Positions 34,476 to 42,355 of a DNA stretch of 64,000 bases are shown piece after piece. Within the stretch, counting starts at the first letter, position 1, and each line of letters starts with the position of its first letter. Where the stretch lies: NCBI GenBank assembly GCA_019057795.1, contig JAHLWS010000065.1:1-64000 (forward strand), given 5' to 3'. The DNA is from Promethearchaeota archaeon (GTDB lineage Archaea; Asgardarchaeota; Lokiarchaeia; Sigyniarchaeales; SOKP01). The notes beneath the pieces were generated by a model. The model was not told the origin of the DNA. It saw nothing but the letters and a program-made list of their open reading frames with translations, and did not search any database. Made by a program: the position numbers and the translations under genes.

Positions 34476-36839
34476 TCATCCATGAAGCACAGGAAACAGT
34501 GTATTTCTTAACTTATCATAAAATTCGGTTTCTGGCATGAGGTATTTTTTCATTGCTTGAATTTCATCCATATCAAACATTAGCTCATGAGGTAATTCTG
34601 TTTCTTTCAAATAAATCGTGAAAAATGGCTTATGCATTTTCATTGCATAATTAATTTCTTTCCTCACATATTCTGAATCTATTATATGAGGGGTTACAAA
34701 CACCAAAAAAGCATTACACTTATCTAAGTTTTCTACTATGGATTTCTTCCAATTCTCGCTAATAGGAATCCCTTCATCATACCAGATATTTAATCCAATT
34801 TTATTAAGATAATCTATAATAGGATAGACTTGGAGTTTGTCTGTATGAGAGTAGCTAGCAAAAACAAATGCCTCATCTCCTTCATATGCTTTAAATGGCA
34901 TTTGAAATTTGTGTGGATCAGATAGAAAACTCTCAACAATTAATTCCTCAAGAGAAGGATGTTCATTTATTGATATAATCTTATTCTCGTTAACAATATT
35001 TCCCAGAAATTTCATTAAAGTGGGATCTTTTTTAATTGCATCACAGAAATGGGTTAATTTCTGCTGAGCACTATATGAATGTCCTTGGAACATATAATAG
35101 ATGCAAATATGTTCTATTGCTGATATAAGGATTGTGTATTGACCAAATTTCACACGATCAAACGATTCTGAAAAAATTTGATCACAAAAAGTCATACAAG
35201 AGGTTAAAAACTCACCGAAGTGGGTCTCATCAATAGTCATATCCGCAGTAAAGGGGCAGGATAACACCATCTCACCCTCTTTTGTCATTATAGCAAATAA
35301 TATAGGCTGTTCTGCTTCCAATTTTGGATATTCCATCACACGTTTCTTGGTCATGTGTTTTATTTGATTAGCCAAACGAGCTAATTCTATACGTTCTCCC
35401 ATAGGGGCATTTGATTCTCTTAATCCCTCCCACACACTCAATTCATTTAATAATTTATCATGTTCTTCTGAAATACTCATAGCTAACCTATTAAGACCAA
35501 ATTTTTCAGCAATTTGCTGTCCTTTAGCCAATAATCGTCTAGCTTCTTCCAGGTTAGATGATATTAAAACCATTTTTGCTTGTAATAGATACGCTTCGGC
35601 TTGAAGCGAGTATGAATGTGTTTTTTCGGCAATATTTAATAGTCGACCAATATAATCTTTTATTTCATCCACGATTTCCATATCGTTGGTATTACGTAAA
35701 TCTACTAAGAGTATGTCACAAAGATTAATTATAGCAATTTTTTGCCCAGCATCCTCTTCAATTACCTCTTTTAATAATTTTTGAGCCTTAGCTAAATTGC
35801 TAATTCGCGGTTTAGTTTTCAACAATAAAGCTTTGCTTACACGATATAGTCTATTAACCCCTTTATTTTGTGTTTGATCGGAAATTTCTTTTATCTGTTG
35901 TAAGTATTCCTCTGCTTGGTTAATCTCATTTTTACTTATAGTTATTCGTAATAATGTGTACATAAATGAAGCGAGAAAAGGAATATTATGACCGACTTGC
36001 CTATACAATGTCAAACCCCGTTCACTAAATATTAAAGCTTGATCAAAATCACCTTGGCTATAATAAATATTGCCAATGCAGTCTAAAAAATATGCGATAT
36101 TTATTTTACCGCTATTAAGTTTCTCAGCAAGCGCTAAACCTCGTTTATAGTAGATGAGGGCATGATCCAATTCACCTCTTTGATTATAAAAAAATCCCAT
36201 ATGATAGAAAAGCCATGTAAGAAACGCATTAAAACCTTTTTCTTCAAGTGCAAGAGCTTTATCATAGTATTTCAGAGCTTGTTCCCAATCACCTTGAGAT
36301 AAGTAATTTAACCCAATATATTGATAAAATCGTGCAATTTCATGCTTATTACCTAGTTTTTTTTGCAGTGCTAATCCATATTTAAGATATTTTAAACTAA
36401 GCTCTAAATCCCTTTCAAGATAATTATCCACATTAATATAACCTTTTATAAGAGCAATAGCAGATTCTATCCTGTTGTGTTCAATTGTCGTTTCTAGAGT
36501 AATAGTTTTAAAAAATTTTTCACATTTCATAATCACCTCAAGACTCTCGTTATATCTCTCAAGATACATAAAAGCCTCAGCCATTTCAATGGATACATCA
36601 ATTGATTGGATAGGAGTTCCTAATTTTTCAGCGTCTTTATAAGTTTTTTTGGCAAGTTTGAGAGCATCTTCATGGAACCCTAGCTTGTTTAGGAGAGTAC
36701 ACTTAATGATATTGTTGGAAAGTTGATCTTGAGATGTAATACCTTCATTTTTCTCTATTTCTTTGATTATCTTAAAGGCTTCAATAAATTTACCTTCTTC
36801 CTTAAGATGTTTTGCTTGAAGCAATTCTTCAGGATCCAA
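34476..36839 (-). CDS. TPR - longin-like - TIR protein (copy 2)
   Basis: 787-residue paralogue with the same order: TPR helices (about 1-500; DWEQALKYYDKALALEEKG, FDQALIFSERGLTLY), longin-like domain (about 511-615; FAIMTKEGEMVLS), TIR (about 654-787; FASYSHTDK, VTPHIIDS) with Glu728 in VRKEINYA. By hand alignment the TIR domains of the two copies are roughly 70-75% identical and the longin-like parts also very close, while the TPR halves match poorly. It starts at ATG 36839, preceded by AT-rich DNA; 203 bp separate it from copy 1, so each may have its own promoter. Confidence 0.82.
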   Translation of the reverse strand: MDPEELLQAKHLKEEGKFIEAFKIIKEIEKNEGITSQDQLSNNIIKCTLLNKLGFHEDALKLAKKTYKDAEKLGTPIQSIDVSIEMAEAFMYLERYNESLEVIMKCEKFFKTITLETTIEHNRIESAIALIKGYINVDNYLERDLELSLKYLKYGLALQKKLGNKHEIARFYQYIGLNYLSQGDWEQALKYYDKALALEEKGFNAFLTWLFYHMGFFYNQRGELDHALIYYKRGLALAEKLNSGKINIAYFLDCIGNIYYSQGDFDQALIFSERGLTLYRQVGHNIPFLASFMYTLLRITISKNEINQAEEYLQQIKEISDQTQNKGVNRLYRVSKALLLKTKPRISNLAKAQKLLKEVIEEDAGQKIAIINLCDILLVDLRNTNDMEIVDEIKDYIGRLLNIAEKTHSYSLQAEAYLLQAKMVLISSNLEEARRLLAKGQQIAEKFGLNRLAMSISEEHDKLLNELSVWEGLRESNAPMGERIELARLANQIKHMTKKRVMEYPKLEAEQPILFAIMTKEGEMVLSCPFTADMTIDETHFGEFLTSCMTFCDQIFSESFDRVKFGQYTILISAIEHICIYYMFQGHSYSAQQKLTHFCDAIKKDPTLMKFLGNIVNENKIISINEHPSLEELIVESFLSDPHKFQMPFKAYEGDEAFVFASYSHTDKLQVYPIIDYLNKIGLNIWYDEGIPISENWKKSIVENLDKCNAFLVFVTPHIIDSEYVRKEINYAMKMHKPFFTIYLKETELPHELMFDMDEIQAMKKYLMPETEFYDKLRNTLFPVLHG

Positions 36840-37100
36840 CTAAGACCTCTCTATATAAAGATTTGATTTGTTTAGATTATAAATTTTTAAATACAATTAA
36901 TATATAAGGGTAATTACTATTTTAAATGTAATTAAGGTTAATGAGTTGTTGGTGAAATAGAAAAAAAGAATTAAAAAAATTATAGTCCCAGAAAATAATG
37001 AAGAATTAGATGATGATCATTTTTAAAATTTTGAGAAACAATAAAATAAGACTTATCAATTCTATAAAAATAAAAATACAACAGGACTTCATTAGTGGGG

Positions 37101-38150
37101 CTAGGGTGAGAACCAATTTCCCCCCTTCATTTTTGATTCTTTGAGGACCTCTCTATCATAGGCACCGAATTCTTCCTCGGCCCTGTTGATGTAAGCATTA
37201 AATCCCTTGAAATCGAATCCGGCGAGGTTGCAGAGGATAGCGTCTAGGGACACGAGGTCTCTGCCAAAGGCCACAACCCCCAAGCCCTCTATAATGTTGT
37301 ATTTGCGCTTGAACATATCTTCAAACTTACCTTCAGGATGGAGGACGGCCGTGTTGTTCAACGCTTCACAAATCCCGTAAATGTTGAAGAGAGAGTGGTA
37401 AATTTTGTTAATGTCGACGATACTCTTTGCAAGCATGCTATTTTCTGGTCCATGCCACCATGGCCTCCATGGATCGGGTATCATTCCGAAAAGGTTCTTC
37501 AAAGTGAATGTGTTGAAGTGTTTCAGTTTAGCTAAGCTGATGAACGTCGATCCACGCAGGTCGTAAAGTCTTTTCGGTATCATACTATAAAGCTTGTCTA
37601 TTTGAACCGGTTTGAAACGTGTCTCCACTATCCTCTTTACTTCTGTTGGATCTGCTATCCTTCCACTCCAAACTTCATCGGTCACGCAGATGTAACTGAC
37701 ATTGAACTCCTTGAAGAGATCTGTGAACCCATATCTGCCAAGGAAGGCTTTATCCTCCTTCTTGATCTGATCCCAGTATCCACCTTTCTTAAACCAGTCC
37801 CAATCCGGGTTTTCGATAAACCAGTTCCAACCGCCGCCATCTATTATCCACTTTAAGTTCACCTCCTTGTCCTCGACGACGAAGCTCATCCCCTCCTTTA
37901 GGAGTTCATTAACCACGTGTGTGGAGGATTCCGTGACCACGATATGGGCGTCAAGTGCCTCCAATATCGTTCTCAAAGTCTTGGAATCGATGAAATGTGC
38001 TGGTTCTGTTGATACCCAGTTTGGTTTGATGATGATGGTCTCGGATTCGAGCCAAGGGTCAATCAATAGCTGCTTTAATTCATCGGAGTTGCTTACTTTC
38101 GCTATGGTTATCTGACCGAACTTGTGATAGGGAACAGACATGTTCAACAT
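37101..38150 (-). CDS. DUF362 family protein
   Basis: 349 residues matching DUF362 (IIIKPNWVSTEPAHFIDSKT at the start, later FISLAKLKHF and FGRDLVSLDAILCNLAG). The family is often iron-sulfur or metal related, but its biochemical role is not established; no ferredoxin CxxCxxC cluster is present here. A run of Trp-rich sequence (GGGWNWFIENPDWDWF) is notable. The gene is much richer in G+C (about half in one 60-bp line counted) than its neighbours and ends in TAG, suggesting lateral origin. It stands between the TIR locus and the coiled-coil pair. Confidence 0.75.
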   Translation of the reverse strand: MLNMSVPYHKFGQITIAKVSNSDELKQLLIDPWLESETIIIKPNWVSTEPAHFIDSKTLRTILEALDAHIVVTESSTHVVNELLKEGMSFVVEDKEVNLKWIIDGGGWNWFIENPDWDWFKKGGYWDQIKKEDKAFLGRYGFTDLFKEFNVSYICVTDEVWSGRIADPTEVKRIVETRFKPVQIDKLYSMIPKRLYDLRGSTFISLAKLKHFNTFTLKNLFGMIPDPWRPWWHGPENSMLAKSIVDINKIYHSLFNIYGICEALNNTAVLHPEGKFEDMFKRKYNIIEGLGVVAFGRDLVSLDAILCNLAGFDFKGFNAYINRAEEEFGAYDREVLKESKMKGGNWFSP

Positions 38151-38570
38151 ATAGTTTTTAAATGAGTTTAGCTAATTCTTTAGGGTCTGAATGAGACATT
38201 TAATCATCTTTACTTAATAGATTTGATAAATAAACTTGGATTAGTTTTTTTTATACAATAGAAATATTAAGATAACAAAAATTATAAATATCTTCTTTTC
38301 TCTTTTAATCATCTCGATTGATTATATGTTCAGAAAATGGTTTGATATTTTTTAGAGATTAAATGGTGCGAATTGTATAAATTGTAAAAAAAAATCATTT
38401 TCGTATTTCTTAGAAAAACCTTTAAATCTAGAATAATTGAGAATGAGATCACAGAGAAAATTGATTTTAAGCGTAAATTTTTTTTTATTTTCTTTTTTAG
38501 GATTTCTCTCTTTTAAAAATACGAAAACGCTTTAAAATTTAAAAAAGAACATTAAAAATAAGAAAAAAAG
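38151..38570. other. AT-rich intergenic region upstream of DUF362
   Basis: 420 bp without a credible reading frame. It should hold the DUF362 promoter on its left side and the end of the coiled-coil operon on its right. Several T-runs near 38478-38505 could terminate the leftward coiled-coil transcript. Nothing else stands out. Confidence 0.5.
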
Positions 38571-39308
38571 TTAAGGCATTGTTATAATGTTAGTATCTTC
38601 GTCAAGATTTATTATACCCTTTACTGCAAGCTGTTTAATAGTTCTAACAGCCATAATTGGAGGAACATCAAGCAGTTTTTTCAAGTCATTAAGATTACAG
38701 CTACCTTGAGCCATAATAGTGGCTATTATATCAACCTCAGGAAAATCTTCTTTAGAATTTTCTATTAAAAACGATGTAAAGTAGCTATCCCTTTTTAAAT
38801 AAGTTAGTTTTTTATTTAAATCTTCCATCTTTTGCCCTGTATATGTTGTTTTTAGTTGATTTTCCTTGTTTTCGTTATCGATCTTTTTCTGGTCTAACTG
38901 TGACTTTTCTAACTCTTTTGAAGCGATTTTTTCGTTTATGGTATTTAACTTCGATAAATTGTTTTCAAGCTCAACTTTAGGTGTCTTGAGATCGTCATTT
39001 ATACTCTCTAAAGTGCCTTTTAATTCCGAAACTTTTGATAAGGATTCGTCCTTTGTAGATTTTAAGCTTTCAAGTTTTTTATTTAAATCATCTGCTTTAA
39101 TTTTTAATCCAGTTAATTCATTCTTTTGAATTTCAATATTTCTTTCTATTTTTTGGAGATCATCATGCTCTAATTTCATCAATTTCCATGTTGAGCTTAA
39201 ATTTTGAATAATATTTTCGCAATTTTTTTGAAAGGCTTGCTGATATTCGTCAAAATATTTTTCAAGTTGTTCAATTGATCCTAAAATATCTTTTAAACTT
39301 GAACTCAT
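38571..39308 (-). CDS. Coiled-coil protein with C-terminal winged-helix-like domain (copy 1)
   Basis: 245 residues. About 20-185 is a long charged coiled coil; the last 60 residues (VDIIATIMAQGSCNLNDLKKLLDVPPIMAVRTIKQLAVKGII) look like a small winged helix. The start overlaps the stop of the next gene by one base (TAATG). Both genes share this layout, so they may form a heteromeric rod. A role in DNA or membrane organisation is possible, but I recognise no known family and do not claim ESCRT. Its 3' end recurs as a 29-bp copy near the rel gene. Confidence 0.65.
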   Translation of the reverse strand: MSSSLKDILGSIEQLEKYFDEYQQAFQKNCENIIQNLSSTWKLMKLEHDDLQKIERNIEIQKNELTGLKIKADDLNKKLESLKSTKDESLSKVSELKGTLESINDDLKTPKVELENNLSKLNTINEKIASKELEKSQLDQKKIDNENKENQLKTTYTGQKMEDLNKKLTYLKRDSYFTSFLIENSKEDFPEVDIIATIMAQGSCNLNDLKKLLDVPPIMAVRTIKQLAVKGIINLDEDTNIITMP

Positions 39309-40063
39309 TAGAAATCAACCTCCTCTTTTAGGGTTATCGTTCCATCCGTTGGATTATATTCGATTGGTCCGTTATCTTCAAGCATTTTTACTATAATTTT
39401 TTTGGCTTGGTCTTCTCTCATATCAATTGCAACTAATATATTTTTTAAATCTAAAGCACTTCCTAATTGTAAGGCTTTGATAAACTGAAATAATGAAGAG
39501 TTTATGTATTTCTTATTAATTAAAATTTTCATGGCAGCTACTCTATTTTCGTACGATTGAACGAATTTTTCCTTCTTTATAAAAGTATTTTCAAGCTCAG
39601 CTTCTAATGCGTTTAATTCTACTTCAAATTTTTCAATTTCTTTATATAAAGTAAACAATCTATCCTCAAGTTCTCTTAGACGCTGATCCCGACTTATTAA
39701 TTCTTCTTGTTTCAATTTAATGATCTGTTGTGTCTCATTCAACTCATTTTGTTTTTCCTGAATTTTTTGTAATAATTCTTGGCGCTTTTTCGTTAATTCA
39801 GCATTATCTTCTTCAAACTTTACGATATCTCGTTGATTTTGAGAAATCTCATTCTTGAAAGAATTAATTTCTTCATTGTTAGATTCTATAGTTTTCATTA
39901 GGTTGTTTTTTTCATCTTCGTATTTTTCTAACCCTTCAAGAATGCTTTCGGGTTGCATTCTTAATTTCGGTATATAATCGCTATTTAATCCGCTAATATC
40001 TACAATTATCGAAGTCATTTTCTTTAAAGATGTTTTAGCATCTAATATTGGTACCTCACTCAT
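39308..40063 (-). CDS. Coiled-coil protein with C-terminal winged-helix-like domain (copy 2)
   Basis: 251 residues, same plan: an N-terminal segment, a coiled coil at about 45-180 dense in Glu, Lys and Gln, then a winged-helix-like end (SALDLKNILVAIDMREDQAKKIIVKMLEDNGPI, closing with a beta hairpin DGTITLKEE). First gene of the pair, coupled by TAATG to copy 1, and 103 bp downstream of the kinase-fold gene stop... on the same strand, so the three could share a transcript. Function unknown; the matched architecture implies joint assembly. Confidence 0.65.
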   Translation of the reverse strand: MSEVPILDAKTSLKKMTSIIVDISGLNSDYIPKLRMQPESILEGLEKYEDEKNNLMKTIESNNEEINSFKNEISQNQRDIVKFEEDNAELTKKRQELLQKIQEKQNELNETQQIIKLKQEELISRDQRLRELEDRLFTLYKEIEKFEVELNALEAELENTFIKKEKFVQSYENRVAAMKILINKKYINSSLFQFIKALQLGSALDLKNILVAIDMREDQAKKIIVKMLEDNGPIEYNPTDGTITLKEEVDF

Positions 40064-40166
40064 ACTAATTTCTCCTAGATATTTTAAACTAAATTATAAT
40101 TTATTTATAGAGTATGCATTATTAAATTTGCATTTTCCCAAAACTTTATATAATTAAATTGAAAAA

Positions 40167-41003
40167 TTACATTTCTTTTGAGATATTTTTTATGAAGTTT
40201 TCCTTTTTGAGATTTAAATTGATCCCTCTTCTTCTCATTACTATATTTAAATTCTCAATAAGTTTCTCTGTGAAATATTTAAAATTAAAATGAAATGTAG
40301 GGTTTTTCCGGTAATAGCTTTTTAAAAAGAGGTTTAATAGCTCAATTTTGGATTTAGGATTATCCATTTCAAAAATTCCGGGATTGGTATCAAGTAAAGA
40401 GCAGCAAACCCATGCGATGTCGTCAATGTGATTTCCTTCGTAAGATTCTTCGAAATCCATACCATACAATTCGTTATTTGAAGGATTATATATGAAATCT
40501 CTTAGACGAGTGTCGCCTTTATTTAGAACTATAATTTCTGAAAGCTCGTTCTTCCCAATCGTATTATTTGTATGTAATTGAGTAAACCAATCTGCTAATT
40601 TTTCAACACAAATAATAATCTCTTTTTTAACAGCAGCGTCTAACTCGTTTAAATCAGCAACATCAACTAACTTATCGTTAATGTAATCGCATAAATTAAC
40701 CCCTTCCGCTTTTCCAAGGAATAAATAAGGTTTTTTATAAAATAATATATCGGGGATTAATAACTTTTGTTTCTTCAATCGTTTTAAAGTATTATATTCA
40801 TTATCGGCATTTTTAGTTCTAAATATTTTAACTATCGTTTCTTTAGGTAGTCTTTCCGTTTCTTTGTTAAAAATTAAGCTGATAACTGTATTTTGCTTAC
40901 TTTGTAAGGGAGATATAACAAAATGATTAAATTTATCAACCAATTCAGGAAGTTCTTCTCTAAGATCGGTAATGATTTCCTTTCTAATTTTTAAAAGCTC
41001 CAT
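40167..41003 (-). CDS. Protein-kinase-fold (APH-like) protein with altered catalytic motif
   Basis: 278 residues with the small-molecule kinase pattern: Lys-bearing N-lobe (ETIVKIFRTKN), the catalytic-loop equivalent VLNKGDTRLRDFIY (Asp kept, the usual His replaced by Asn-Lys) and a metal-binding MDFEESYEG in place of DFG. It resembles aminoglycoside/choline-type phosphotransferases and Kae1-associated kinases. The phosphate acceptor is unknown. It lies upstream of the coiled-coil pair, which might be its partner or target; that is inference. Confidence 0.65.
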   Translation of the reverse strand: MELLKIRKEIITDLREELPELVDKFNHFVISPLQSKQNTVISLIFNKETERLPKETIVKIFRTKNADNEYNTLKRLKKQKLLIPDILFYKKPYLFLGKAEGVNLCDYINDKLVDVADLNELDAAVKKEIIICVEKLADWFTQLHTNNTIGKNELSEIIVLNKGDTRLRDFIYNPSNNELYGMDFEESYEGNHIDDIAWVCCSLLDTNPGIFEMDNPKSKIELLNLFLKSYYRKNPTFHFNFKYFTEKLIENLNIVMRRRGINLNLKKENFIKNISKEM

Positions 41004-41235
41004 CTTGATAAAACGAAAATAAAACGGTGATTAATATATTCTGATTTATGGAACGCTGTAATTTAATAATAAATATCAAATATTTATATTAAATTTCTGT
41101 ATTAGTTTTTTGAAACTTTATTAAAATATTATTATTAGAATAATAAGTGAAGATGTTCAAGGCAAATATTATATGATTTATGAAATATCATAGTAATAAA
41201 TTAAAGTCTAGATTAAATTTATTCCTTGATGAGAT

Positions 41236-42114
41236 ATGGAAAAACAATATAAAATTGGGATTTTTTACGGACCGGCTCCAGATACAGAAATGTTAGCCCA
41301 AAAATTTGTTGGCAACCTTATCAACGACGATGAATTTTGTAAAGCATGTGAATTGCTCGAGCAAAAAGTTAAATGCGATCACTGTAGAGAACATTTAAGA
41401 AACTTTTCAAGTTCGGTTTATTTTTAGGATAAAATAGGAGAAAATATCCCAGATTTTATTGAAAACCCTGAAGAGTTTTTGCCAAAAACTATACCCCCAG
41501 TAGATTTTTTGATGGTAGTTGGAATTCATCAAGACTTACTTTCAGAATTACCAGAGTATTTGAAAGATAAAAAAATTAAAGCGGTAATTATCCCTATTGA
41601 GAATCCTAAATGGGTGCCCCCAGGATTACAAGTACAAGTATTAGAAGATTTTGAAAGATTGGGAATTCAAGCAGCGTTTCCAAAACCTTTTTGTTCATTG
41701 AGTAAAGAACTGAACGAATACATCAAAGTAGGGTTTAATCTCACTAAAAACCACGATTATATTATTGAATTTATTGATTATTACAAAATTGGAGAACCCA
41801 TTGTTTCATTCATTTTGAGCGACGATGGAAAAGCAATTTTGGATACATGCGTTTTACAAAGCGCACCATGCGGCTCTACATTCTATATCCTCCAACAATT
41901 GAAAGCTAAATATATTGATGACGATGAATTAAGTTTAAACGAAAGAATTAGTAAAGCTCATCATTCCTATCCTTGCAATGCATCAATGGATAAAGATTTA
42001 ATATTAAAAGATTCAATACTCCATATAGGTGGAATTCTCGTAAGAAACGCGGTTAGAAACGAATTGGGGCTTAAAGAACATGAAGGTCGTAAAATGGCAT
42101 ATGTCGCCCCTTAA
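41236..42114 (+). CDS. DUF166 family protein interrupted by an in-frame TAG
   Basis: One reading frame of 293 codons with a single TAG at 41425-41427 (codon 64). Before it: IGIFYGPAPDTEMLAQ and a four-Cys stretch (FCKACELLEQKVKCDHC). After it: DFLMVVGIHQDLLSELP, IIPIENPKWVPPG, PKPFCSL and the QSAPCGSTFYI block, all in the same frame and all typical of DUF166, a poorly known archaeal family. The only restart is a TTG at 41479, so either TAG is read through (pyrrolysine or a suppressor), or this is a fresh nonsense mutation. The preceding codons are Tyr-Phe, as at the other in-frame TAG in this window. Confidence 0.75.
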
Positions 42115-42355
42115 TTTTAACCATTTTTACTATTTTTAAAACATAATTCACGCTTCGTAATAATATTTAATATGGCAATTTATATTTTATAAAAAGAACT
42201 TGAGTTTTGATCAATAAAATTAGTAGCTAAAATTAAATCTGTTAATCTTTTAATAGTTTAACAGCTAACACTAATATATTCACATTTTTAACGGAAGTTA
42301 GCTCGTTTTTATTATATAATATGAACCTTTTTAGACGTAATTAAATTCATTAATC

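Noticed and set aside
36946-37026. Short plus-strand frame reading KKRIKKIIVPENNEELDDDHF after a TAG
   Set aside because: Coding-like in composition but only about 22 codons after the TAG, with no start codon and no known relative; too weak to call a gene or to count as a third recoded TAG.
38571-40063. ESCRT-III or Vps25 identity for the coiled-coil/winged-helix pair
   Set aside because: The helix pattern is one long coiled coil rather than a Snf7 core, and no ESCRT partners (Vps4, Vps22/36) are nearby.
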